Assembly: GCF_031082295.1 (NCBI RefSeq) | Contig: NZ_JAVHLD010000014.1 | Location: 1-64,000 of the forward strand | Origin: Humidesulfovibrio sp. | GTDB lineage: Bacteria > Desulfobacterota > Desulfovibrionia > Desulfovibrionales > Desulfovibrionaceae | Direction of reading: 5' to 3' | DNA length: 64,000 nucleotides | Part shown: one piece after another, positions 35,159 through 42,546 of the stretch | Numbering within the stretch: position 1 is the first letter of the stretch | Layout: each line of letters opens with the position of its first letter | Made by a program: the position numbers and the translations under genes | The notes under the pieces: model-generated | The model's input: the letters and a program-made list of their open reading frames with translations, nothing else | Told to the model about the DNA's origin: nothing | Databases searched by the model: none

Positions 35159-37120
35159 TTACGTCCTCCCCTCGAACTTAAGTATCCCTTGTGCAGCAAT
35201 TTGAAGCGCCTTGTTGTCGCCCAGCTCACTCCATCCCTTTAGGATTGCCCGGTATTCAGCAACCATGCCGGGATCGGAGAAGCAACTTCCCCAGCTCGAT
35301 GCAGCCCAGGTCCCGGATTTGTCCGCCTGCAGTTCACGAATGAAAGTGAGGAGGCGTCGCTGAAGCGCCGGGTGCGTTTTTACCATCTGCACAAGGCCAT
35401 CGACTCCTCTGGGCTTCGTCCCGAAATTGTCTTCCTGGAGGATGCGGCCCCTGATCGCTTCGAACACTTCTTCCTGGTCGGGACCAGTGAGCTTTCCAAC
35501 CTCCTGGGCGGCCCCGCTGACGGCCATCTGTGGCCCCATCAGCACATCGACAAGCCTCTCCAGGTGGCTGCTCGCCACGAGCCCGCCAAGCGAAATGCGT
35601 TTGTCACGGGTGACAAAGACATACGGGCGCAGGTCAACATCACCGAGTGGCGGGTCGATCATCGCCCAGCCCCTCACCCAGTCACTTTTCTCCCATTCAA
35701 CCACCTCGGGCGGGAGCGATGGAGCGGGGGCTGCCACCGCCTTGCGCTCCCCCTTGGCAGCAGGCTTGTTGCTCTTGCCTTCCCCCGAGGGCGGGATGGG
35801 CCGCACATGCGCTTCGAACGCGCGCACAGTATCCGGCTTGCCCTCAGGGTGGCTTGCGGCAAGGCGGGCGACTTGCTCGTAGAACTCGGGCTTGAAGCGT
35901 TCCGCCAGCATGATTTTCGCGAGCACAGGCCGCTTGATCTCCGCACCGAACCCACGTGCGTCCGCGATGGCGTGCCGGAGCATCATCGAATTGAGGAAAC
36001 GCTTGATCTGGCGCGGGTTGCCGCGTGTCCCTTCGCTCAAGATGCCTGTGACATGCGCGCTCATCGTAAGCGCAAGCTTGATTTCTTGCGGCACTTCACC
36101 CTGCATCGCCGTCTCGACAGCCAGCCGGTCGAGCCCCCGGCTTTTCCAGGGCTGCTTCATGTCCTCGCGGGCTGCACGAAGGAGCCGGACAAAACGCTCA
36201 TCAGTTGGGCCCAAAACGCTCTCGGCAATCAGGAGCGTCACATAGACCCGCGTTTCGGCCGCCCCAAGAGCAGGTATACGGAACGGTACCTGGATCAACT
36301 TTTCAAGGTAGTTTCTTGCGTAACTGACTGGGCCAGAGCTGGGCGGCAAGTCAGGGAAATGCTCGCGTACCGCATACTCAATCATCATTTCGTCGGCACC
36401 GATTACAAAGGCGGTGTGGTCGACAAAGAGGAACAGGCGGATTGCTTCAAGCGTCGAGATGGCTGTTTTGGGGAGGCAGCGGTCAAGGTCGTCCACGATG
36501 ACCACGAGCTGGTCAATGTCAGCGGCGGCGAGAAGTTCCTTGAACTCACCACGAAAGGCATGGATGTGCTCGGAGAGATTGCCGCTGTCGCCCGGCGCCT
36601 CTTTGATGAACTCGCTGGCTTTCTTGGCTGCCTCCTCAAAATCGCTCGCAGTGGCGCCTGCCTGCGCTTTGGACACGAAGGACGTGACGAGGTCACAAAA
36701 TCCACTCATCTGGTCGAAGGTGGGGATGCCAGTGGCAACGGTGAACGCATACCCTCCAGCTTTCTGGACAAGCTTGAGCCAATCAATCCGCTTCAGCACC
36801 TTCTTGGCGGCTTCGGCGACCTTGGCGGTGGTCGGACGAGCGCGCTTGAGTTCTTCGACGATAGTTTCAATGACGACGATTTTCGCGTCCTCGAAGCCCT
36901 CGAATGCCCAGCCGTTGAACCAGAGGCACAAAACACGGTCCTTCCCCGCAAATGAGCCCTCAATCATTTTGAGGACGCTCGACTTGCCCGCTCCCCAGTC
37001 GCCGTGCACGCCAATGGTCATTGGAGCCTTGGGGGTATTGAGAATTAGGCTGACAATCGTTTGAGCAATCGCCTCATAGTGGAGAAGGTCCGTGGCAGTT
37101 TCCTGATCGTTCAGAAACAT
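35159..37120 (-). CDS. qatA: QatA, KAP-family P-loop ATPase of the Qat defence system
   Basis: 653-residue KAP-type NTPase. The Walker A motif GVHGDWGAGKSS is at residues 37-48 and the Walker B motif VVIVDDLDRCL near residue 212. KAP members often have membrane helices inserted between these; here the insert near residue 110-140 is only weakly hydrophobic. I chose the start at 37120, preceded on the minus strand by GGAG at 5 bp; an earlier in-frame ATG at 37156 has no ribosome binding site. It is the first gene of the four-gene operon. Codon use is less GC-biased than in the flanks, suggesting transfer. Confidence 0.88.
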   Translation of the reverse strand: MFLNDQETATDLLHYEAIAQTIVSLILNTPKAPMTIGVHGDWGAGKSSVLKMIEGSFAGKDRVLCLWFNGWAFEGFEDAKIVVIETIVEELKRARPTTAKVAEAAKKVLKRIDWLKLVQKAGGYAFTVATGIPTFDQMSGFCDLVTSFVSKAQAGATASDFEEAAKKASEFIKEAPGDSGNLSEHIHAFRGEFKELLAAADIDQLVVIVDDLDRCLPKTAISTLEAIRLFLFVDHTAFVIGADEMMIEYAVREHFPDLPPSSGPVSYARNYLEKLIQVPFRIPALGAAETRVYVTLLIAESVLGPTDERFVRLLRAAREDMKQPWKSRGLDRLAVETAMQGEVPQEIKLALTMSAHVTGILSEGTRGNPRQIKRFLNSMMLRHAIADARGFGAEIKRPVLAKIMLAERFKPEFYEQVARLAASHPEGKPDTVRAFEAHVRPIPPSGEGKSNKPAAKGERKAVAAPAPSLPPEVVEWEKSDWVRGWAMIDPPLGDVDLRPYVFVTRDKRISLGGLVASSHLERLVDVLMGPQMAVSGAAQEVGKLTGPDQEEVFEAIRGRILQEDNFGTKPRGVDGLVQMVKTHPALQRRLLTFIRELQADKSGTWAASSWGSCFSDPGMVAEYRAILKGWSELGDNKALQIAAQGILKFEGRT

Positions 37121-37191
37121 GGGGTCTCCGGCGGATGGTTGTACAGGTTGGAGCATTGTGGCGTATAAATGGAATTCTATAGCGTAAAATT

Positions 37192-37220
37192 TTGCTACGT
37201 GATTTCGGCCAGGGAATCAA
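37192..37220 (-). promoter_or_regulatory. Candidate promoter of the qat operon
   Basis: On the minus strand TTGATT (37220-37215) and TAGCAA (37197-37192) are 17 bp apart, about 70 bp before the qatA start. The region 37121-37544 holds no gene; it carries this site and the divergent promoter described next. Confidence 0.35.
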
Positions 37221-37355
37221 CACCGGCAACTTTTCGGAAGAACTCAACGTAGAACCGATTGGGACTATTACGCCAAGGTTCAAGGAAAGGCATTATGCAG
37301 GCCCACGAAAAATCTCTTGCTGTTTTTGATTTGATGAGGCATGTTAAAATATTAA

Positions 37356-37384
37356 TTGACATTCGTGAACGCTTTTGCTATACG
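37356..37384 (+). promoter_or_regulatory. Strong sigma-70 promoter facing away from qat
   Basis: A perfect TTGACA (37356-37361) and TATACG (37379-37384) lie 17 bp apart in an AT-rich stretch. This is the best consensus promoter in the window. It drives the unknown gene at 37545, leaving a leader of about 150 bases. Confidence 0.7.
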
Positions 37385-37544
37385 ATTTTTCATATGCGCA
37401 CACAAATTACCGTGAACACTCTCGTGGTCATCCATTCCAACATTAGAAGATGTTCTACTACCCGGGAAGGGTCTTCCGCGTGGCTGTGTTCTCAGCTGCC
37501 ACGTGATGTTGGTTGGACGGGTACAAACACCACGAGGAATGAGC

Positions 37545-38018
37545 ATGACCCCAGAAGAACGAGTTTTTTTCGCAGCAAAGGACGCATCGGACATCGAAGC
37601 CGTCAGGATCCGTCTGCTTAGGCAGATTGAGCTGGCGGGGGCTGACGGAATCCAGGCGGAACACATTGGCGGGCACTGGTGGAGGCTGGCCAGCAAGCAT
37701 GCTCCTGACGATGGGGTGATCCGGTCCGGTCTGGCGGACCTCTTTACGCCGGTGTTCTTGCGTGGGGACCTCCCGCTTGGCGCGCAGGACGTCTACCCGG
37801 CCCAAGACGAAGCAGACATCCACATCCTGCTGGCCGCTTGCTCCGAAGGGTTTGACAGCTTCAGCGCGCGTATTGAACTCGCGCGCAAGCTTCGCGCAGA
37901 AGCACAGCAAGCACGCTCTGGAGCGAAGCGCCTCCCGTTCCTGCTGTCCGCCCCCAGGGTGATTCCGGCTGACGAAGCGGAGCTCATCTTTTCCATGACC
38001 GGTGACCACCAGGACTAG
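37545..38018 (+). CDS. Unknown protein encoded divergently from the Qat operon
   Basis: 157-residue soluble protein with no family I recognise. It begins MTPEERVFFAAKDASDIEA and has a Trp pair (GGHWWRLASKH) near residue 45, an acidic centre and a Lys/Arg-rich segment near residue 125. No membrane segment, signal peptide or cysteine cluster. The start chosen has GAGGA six bases upstream. It has its own strong promoter and terminator, so it is an independent unit at the edge of the Qat island. It could be a regulator, an immunity factor or a passenger; there is no sequence proof of any. Confidence 0.7.
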   Translation: MTPEERVFFAAKDASDIEAVRIRLLRQIELAGADGIQAEHIGGHWWRLASKHAPDDGVIRSGLADLFTPVFLRGDLPLGAQDVYPAQDEADIHILLAACSEGFDSFSARIELARKLRAEAQQARSGAKRLPFLLSAPRVIPADEAELIFSMTGDHQD

Positions 38019-38049
38019 CCCAAGAAGGGCCAAAGAGGATGATGTCAGT

Positions 38050-38081
38050 GAGGCGGCTCTTTTGAGCCGCCTCTTCTTTTT
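38050..38081 (+). terminator. Rho-independent terminator after the unknown gene
   Basis: Perfect 10-bp stem GAGGCGGCTC/GAGCCGCCTC with a TTTT loop, followed by TTCTTTTT. Confidence 0.92.
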
Positions 38082-38398
38082 GCACATGAGTGCATGGGGA
38101 GAATGATTCCCCCCATGAATACTCGCAATGAACAGATAATTACTCTTTATTCTGTTGTGTTGCATTTATAATTGAGTTGTGCCTTCTGACATTTAGGGAT
38201 ACGTACGGGACACGCTGTACGTATTTGAGCTGCCATCATCTGGGACGAAATGGGAGAATCCATGTAAAGATATCTTTGCGCAAAAACACGGCTGGAAGCA
38301 TTTCTGTCCGCTACCCGCAAGGAGGCTAAAAGAAGATTATTCCGTCGACGCAAGGCGCGTCTAGTCACCTTTCCTCAAACTCGAAGCCAGGCCGATCT
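38082..38398. other. Gene-free AT-rich stretch between the Qat island and tonB
   Basis: About 320 bases without a convincing gene. A 73-codon minus-strand frame exists but has no ribosome binding site and an odd composition. A perfect inverted repeat ATACGTAC (38199-38206) / GTACGTAT (38217-38224) with a 10-bp spacer is present. This is probably the right-hand boundary of the island. Confidence 0.5.
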
Positions 38399-39136
38399 TC
38401 ATTGGTCATCCAATTCGAATCGTACCGGTAGGGCCACCCGTACCCCCACTGCAACGCCTTTGGACACGGCTGGCGTGAAGCGCCACTTCCGCACGGCCTC
38501 GACGGCCTGCGCCTCGAAGACGCCGACCGGCTCGGCGGACAGGACGAGCACTTCGCGCACGCTCCCAACCGCGTCGACATGGACCCGCAGGAGCACTCGC
38601 CCTGTGATGCCTCGCCGCCGGGCCTCCGCAGGGTAGACTGGCTTCTCGCACTTCACGGCCTCGGGCATGCGATCCACAGCCACGCCGCCTTGGCCCGCAC
38701 CGGTGCCCGAAGACCGTCCATCACCTGCATTTGTTCCACCTCCAGTTCCCGGTTCACCAACCGCCCCTCTTGCATTGCTTTCTGGCGTAACGGCGGCAAG
38801 CGTCGCGCGCAGATCCGTTTGGCTGGCTTCAAGAGCGCGCGGGGCGAGGTCAGGCCGGGCCGTCGGCTGAAGCGAAGACGTTGATGTGACCGCCTTGGCT
38901 CCCTGTCGAGAGTGTTGTGTGACAAAGGAGTTGCTTCCGCCACGCGCTCCGGGTCTTTCTCTGAGGTCCACCTCCATGAGCGGCGAAGGCAATGGCGAAG
39001 GTATAGCGGGAAGTGTCGCCGCAAGGGCGCAGCACAGCAGCAGATGCAACCCTGCGGAAATGAACAAGCCCATGCCGCCACCGCTTGAAGGCTGGCGATT
39101 GCTGACAGGCGGCGCTTCCGTTGACCGGCCGGGCAT
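38399..39136 (-). CDS. tonB: TonB-family energy transducer (first copy)
   Basis: 245-residue periplasm-spanning protein with one N-terminal membrane anchor (about residues 20-44), a Gly/Ser/Thr-rich linker and a C-terminal TonB domain (about 155-245). Typical segments are EKPVYPAEARRRGITG, VRVHV-like strands and VEAVRKWRFTPA. It passes energy from ExbB/ExbD, not present here, to TonB-dependent receptors such as BtuB. It is the last gene of the riboswitch-led corrinoid operon and begins 3 bp after the ATPase gene ends. A close paralogue is at 63004. Confidence 0.9.
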   Translation of the reverse strand: MPGRSTEAPPVSNRQPSSGGGMGLFISAGLHLLLCCALAATLPAIPSPLPSPLMEVDLRERPGARGGSNSFVTQHSRQGAKAVTSTSSLQPTARPDLAPRALEASQTDLRATLAAVTPESNARGAVGEPGTGGGTNAGDGRSSGTGAGQGGVAVDRMPEAVKCEKPVYPAEARRRGITGRVLLRVHVDAVGSVREVLVLSAEPVGVFEAQAVEAVRKWRFTPAVSKGVAVGVRVALPVRFELDDQ

Positions 39137-39139
39137 GGC

Positions 39140-39946
39140 TCATCCTTGCTGGGGCTTGGCGCCGCATGGAAATGGCAGGAGCACGCCTGGGCCAGCGCTG
39201 GATGGACAGCGCTCGAAGCCGCAGCCGTACACGGGTTCAAGTCGCTCCGGCGCGAACACCATTGAGGGGTTGCCCTGGCAGGCGACCCGCCCTCCCTGCA
39301 GCAGCGTGGCCTCGTCAGCGTAGCGGGCGGCGAGGTTCAAGTCGTGCGAGGCCATGACCGTGCAGACCGCTTGCGTGCTGCGCAGCCCGGCCAGCAGCTC
39401 CATGACCTGGAGACCGTGCGCCGGGTCCAGGCTGGCGGTGGGCTCGTCCAGGAGCAGGATGGACGGCTCCTGGCACAGTGCCTTGGCGATGAACGCGCGC
39501 TGCATCTCACCTCCGCTCAGGTGCTCCAGCCGGACGCCCGCTAGGTGGGCGACCCGCGCGAGGTCCAGGGCGCAGTCCACGGCCTCCTGGTCAGCGCGGG
39601 TTTCCAGACCCAGCAGGCCCTGGTGCGCGGTGCGTCCGAGGAGCACGAGTTCGCGCACCGTGAGGGACAACGGCTCTGGCAGGTTCTGGGGCAGATAGGC
39701 CATGGTCCTTGCCCGCTGGCGGTGGGAATACGCGGCGAGAGGGCGCCCGAGGAGTTCCACGGTTCCTGCGCTCGGCCGCAGGAGGCCGGCCAGCAGACGC
39801 AGCAATGTGGTCTTGCCTGAGCCGTTGGGACCGACGATGCCATGGATGGCGCCCTGCCGTGCAGTAAGGACTACCCCCTTCAAGACGGCAGTGCTGCCGC
39901 GAGTGAAATCCAGGCCGCGTGCTTCGACGGCATGGACGGCGTTCAT
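39140..39946 (-). CDS. btuD: Corrinoid ABC transporter ATPase (BtuD-like)
   Basis: 268-residue ATPase of the iron/B12 importer group. Walker A is GPNGSGKTT near residue 38, the signature LSGGEMQR near 140 and Walker B ILLLDEPT near 162, followed by the switch histidine in ASHDLNLA. The start overlaps the permease stop by 4 bp. Substrate assignment to corrinoids rests on the operon (cobalamin riboswitch, btuB, cbiZ), not on the ATPase itself. Confidence 0.92.
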   Translation of the reverse strand: MNAVHAVEARGLDFTRGSTAVLKGVVLTARQGAIHGIVGPNGSGKTTLLRLLAGLLRPSAGTVELLGRPLAAYSHRQRARTMAYLPQNLPEPLSLTVRELVLLGRTAHQGLLGLETRADQEAVDCALDLARVAHLAGVRLEHLSGGEMQRAFIAKALCQEPSILLLDEPTASLDPAHGLQVMELLAGLRSTQAVCTVMASHDLNLAARYADEATLLQGGRVACQGNPSMVFAPERLEPVYGCGFERCPSSAGPGVLLPFPCGAKPQQG

Positions 39947-40938
39947 GTGCGCCTCCCGGCAAGCAAAGCCACGAAGGCCGGTGCGCCGAGCATGGCTGTC
40001 ACCACGCCCACCGGCAGTTCGCCCGAAGCGGGCAGCGCGCGGGCAAGCGCGTCGCACAGGGCGAGGTATGCGCCGCCGCCGAGCACGCAGGCTGGCACAA
40101 GCAGGCGGTGGTCCGCGCCGATGAGACGGCGCAGGGCGTGCGGCGTAACCAGCCCGATGAAGCCAAGCGGGCCGCACACGGCCACAGTGGCGCTGACCAT
40201 GACGGTGGAAGACCAGAGCAGGGCGTTGCGCACGGTCCCAACCGGCATGCCCATGGTGGAGGCGGTCTCCTCGCCCAGTTGGAGCACGTTCATGCCGTGC
40301 GCCAGGACCAGGACCACGGCCAGGCAGGGCAGCACGGCGCAGGCCAGGAGCAGCGCGTCTGCGGGCGCGTGTGAGCCCAGGTCGCCCATGAGCCAGAACA
40401 CCACCGAGGCGATAAGATGGTGGGGCGACAGGGACACGAGAAAGAGAATCACCGCGCCGCAAAAGGCGTTGACCATCACCCCGGCGAGCAGCAGCGTGTC
40501 CCGCCCCGAGGCGCGCAGAGAGCGGCCCAAGGCCAGGACTATGCTCAGCGTGGCCAGCCCCCCGGCGAAAGCCGCAGGCAGCCGCAGGGCCAGACTCCCC
40601 AGGCCAAGCACTAGCGCGGCGATGGTGCCGATTGCCGCCCCACCGGACACGCCCAGGATGTACGGCTCGGCCAGGGGATTGCGCAGCAGCGCCTGGAACA
40701 CGAGCCCACCCACGGAAAGGCTGGCCCCGGCGGCGAGCGCCAGCAGCAGGCGCGGCAGGCGCAAGGAGCGCACCAGCGCCAGGGTCATGGGGTCGCCGTC
40801 GCCCCAGAGCGCATGCAGAACCTCGGCCGGGCCGAAGGTTGTCGAGCCCAGGCACAGGGCGGCCAGACAGCAGAGCGCCAGGGCCGGGAGCAGAACGGCC
40901 AGAAGAATCGCAAAACGGTAGGACAAACGCTGCCTCAT
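39943..40938 (-). CDS. btuC: Corrinoid ABC transporter permease (BtuC/FecCD family)
   Basis: 331-residue inner-membrane permease with about ten helices. FecCD-family motifs include RLPRLLLALAAGASLSVGG, NPLAEPYILGVSGGAA and the ATPase-contact region CGPLGFIGLVTPHALR. It starts in the 4-bp overlap with the binding-protein gene and ends overlapping the ATPase gene. Confidence 0.93.
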   Translation of the reverse strand: MRQRLSYRFAILLAVLLPALALCCLAALCLGSTTFGPAEVLHALWGDGDPMTLALVRSLRLPRLLLALAAGASLSVGGLVFQALLRNPLAEPYILGVSGGAAIGTIAALVLGLGSLALRLPAAFAGGLATLSIVLALGRSLRASGRDTLLLAGVMVNAFCGAVILFLVSLSPHHLIASVVFWLMGDLGSHAPADALLLACAVLPCLAVVLVLAHGMNVLQLGEETASTMGMPVGTVRNALLWSSTVMVSATVAVCGPLGFIGLVTPHALRRLIGADHRLLVPACVLGGGAYLALCDALARALPASGELPVGVVTAMLGAPAFVALLAGRRT

Positions 40939-41810
40939 GGCCGGTACGCTCCGAAAATCTCGGGGTGGATGATGCGCGCCAGGGCTTCCAAGGCCTCCGC
41001 CAGGCGCGGGCCGGGCCGGGCGAAGAGCGCCGGGTCTACTGTGTACAGGCGGCGCTGGCGCACGGCAGGGATGCGTGGGTCGGCTGGCCAGCCGGCCATG
41101 CCCTGGTCCTGGCCCAGCATGTCGAAGGCCACCACCACCTCCGGGGCCATTGCCAGCACCTGCTCGGCGGAGAGTTGCGGATAGGCGGGCTCCGCCGGGG
41201 CGGCACTGTCGCCCCCGGCGAGCGCGACGAGCTGCCCCAGCAGGCTTTGCGGACCGGCGGCCATGATGTGCGGCCCACTCACCTGGAACAGCACACGGGG
41301 ACGGCGCTGGGCCTGGGCAGCGCGCACGCGCACGGCCTCCATGCGCTCCCGCAGGCCCTTCACCAGCGCCTCGGCCTTGGCCTGCCGCCCCACTGCGCGG
41401 CCGACCACGAGCATGGAGCCCAGCAGCTCCTCAAGGTTTCCGGTGGCCATGAGCGCCACGGGAATGCTGAGTTCGCCGAGCCGGGCCAGGGTCTGGGGCG
41501 GCGTTCCGTCCTGTACCGCGATGCAGAGGTTCGGGCGCAGCACCAGGACTCGTTCCAGGTCCGGTCGGGCGTAAGACCCGACGCATGGCAGGCTGCGCAC
41601 CTCGGCCGGTTCATCGCTGTGCTCAGCCGTGCCCACCACAAGCCCGCCCGCGTCCAGGGCAAAGAGCAGCTCTGCGGCGCTGGGCGCCAGGCAGACCACG
41701 CGTTTGGGTAGCGCATTTGATGCCGCTGGGCGCTGGGCTGTGTCTGATGAGTCGGCGGACGAGCAGGCGGCCAGCAGCAAGGCCATGAGGAGCGCGAGGA
41801 GGTTGTTCAC
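40935..41810 (-). CDS. btuF: Corrinoid ABC transporter substrate-binding lipoprotein (BtuF-like)
   Basis: 291-residue lipoprotein. The N-terminus NNLLALLMALLLAACSS has a signal-II lipobox (LAAC). The mature part is a two-lobe class III binding protein (PKRVVCLAPSAAELLFAL ... WPADPRIPAVRQRRLYTVD). I chose the GTG at 41810, which forms a GTGA overlap with cbiZ; a longer start at 41837 would place charged residues before the signal peptide. Expected to deliver cobinamide or cobalamin to BtuC. Confidence 0.9.
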   Translation of the reverse strand: MNNLLALLMALLLAACSSADSSDTAQRPAASNALPKRVVCLAPSAAELLFALDAGGLVVGTAEHSDEPAEVRSLPCVGSYARPDLERVLVLRPNLCIAVQDGTPPQTLARLGELSIPVALMATGNLEELLGSMLVVGRAVGRQAKAEALVKGLRERMEAVRVRAAQAQRRPRVLFQVSGPHIMAAGPQSLLGQLVALAGGDSAAPAEPAYPQLSAEQVLAMAPEVVVAFDMLGQDQGMAGWPADPRIPAVRQRRLYTVDPALFARPGPRLAEALEALARIIHPEIFGAYRP

Positions 41811-42496
41811 GCCCACGGCCCTTCTTTGGCGTACCACTCCAGCGAGGCGGCCAGGGCCTGCATCACCGCCCGGGCGGCCAGTTCGCCCGCAAGCACGTGC
41901 TTGCCGCAGTACGCGGTCTCGCGCCCGCCCAGGGCCACCACAGCCACGGCGTCAGTACCGGTGCCCGTGGCCGGCAAGCCCGTGGTCCGGCTGGTTATGC
42001 CCAAGCCCTGCATCACCGCCGCCTTGGCCTCGGTGATGGTGATCACCGCCTCCACCATTGCCGCCGGAGGCAGACTCGCGCCCAGGGCCACGATGATGTT
42101 GATGGTGCCCGGCGGCGGCGTGGCCTCCGGGAAGCCGCGGCACTCGGCAGGGTCTCCGGCGCGGCGGGCGTTGGTCAGCCCGGCGGTGACGGCGGCCAGC
42201 ACGGCCAGGCCGTTTTCCTCAAGCCTTGCCGTGCGCAGGGACTTCATGGACGCGGCGGTCATCATGCCGACCACCGGGCCATCCCAGCCGCTGGCTGCGC
42301 AGTATGCGCGCAGGGTCGCCTCGGGTACGGGGAAGCGCAGGCTTGCGCCCGCGAGGTTGGCGTCCACGCGCAGGTTCAACACATGCCGCGCCAGGCCGAA
42401 GCCCCCGCCAAGCACGCAGGAGCCCAGCACCGGACAGGGGCGTCCCAGGTCCAGGTGCAGGCGTTGGTCCGTGGCGTCCAGTCGGATTCGATCCAT
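41807..42496 (-). CDS. cbiZ: Adenosylcobinamide amidohydrolase
   Basis: 229-residue CbiZ-type hydrolase that cuts the aminopropanol side chain of adenosylcobinamide or of pseudocobalamin to give adenosylcobyrate, allowing imported corrinoids to be remodelled. Family features include LGGGFGLARHVLNLRV, VGMMTAASMKSL and the C-terminal TGTGTDAVAVV. CbiZ is common in archaea and scattered in bacteria. Its place inside the import operon fits salvage. The start at 42496 is preceded by CGGAG; an upstream frame would overlap btuB. Confidence 0.9.
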   Translation of the reverse strand: MDRIRLDATDQRLHLDLGRPCPVLGSCVLGGGFGLARHVLNLRVDANLAGASLRFPVPEATLRAYCAASGWDGPVVGMMTAASMKSLRTARLEENGLAVLAAVTAGLTNARRAGDPAECRGFPEATPPPGTINIIVALGASLPPAAMVEAVITITEAKAAVMQGLGITSRTTGLPATGTGTDAVAVVALGGRETAYCGKHVLAGELAARAVMQALAASLEWYAKEGPWA

Positions 42497-42509
42497 GGAA
42501 ATGCTCCGG

Positions 42510-42533
42510 CGGGGGCCGAGAGTTCGGCCCCCG
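42510..42533 (-). promoter_or_regulatory. Intercistronic hairpin between btuB and cbiZ
   Basis: Perfect 10-bp stem CGGGGGCCGA/TCGGCCCCCG with a 4-base loop and no T-tract. It may protect the btuB message or lower expression of the downstream genes. Confidence 0.55.
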
Positions 42534-42546
42534 TGTGTTGGTTTGG

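Noticed and set aside
38147-38368. A 73-codon minus-strand frame beside tonB
   Set aside because: No ribosome binding site, unusual composition and no resemblance to a known protein; treated as non-coding.
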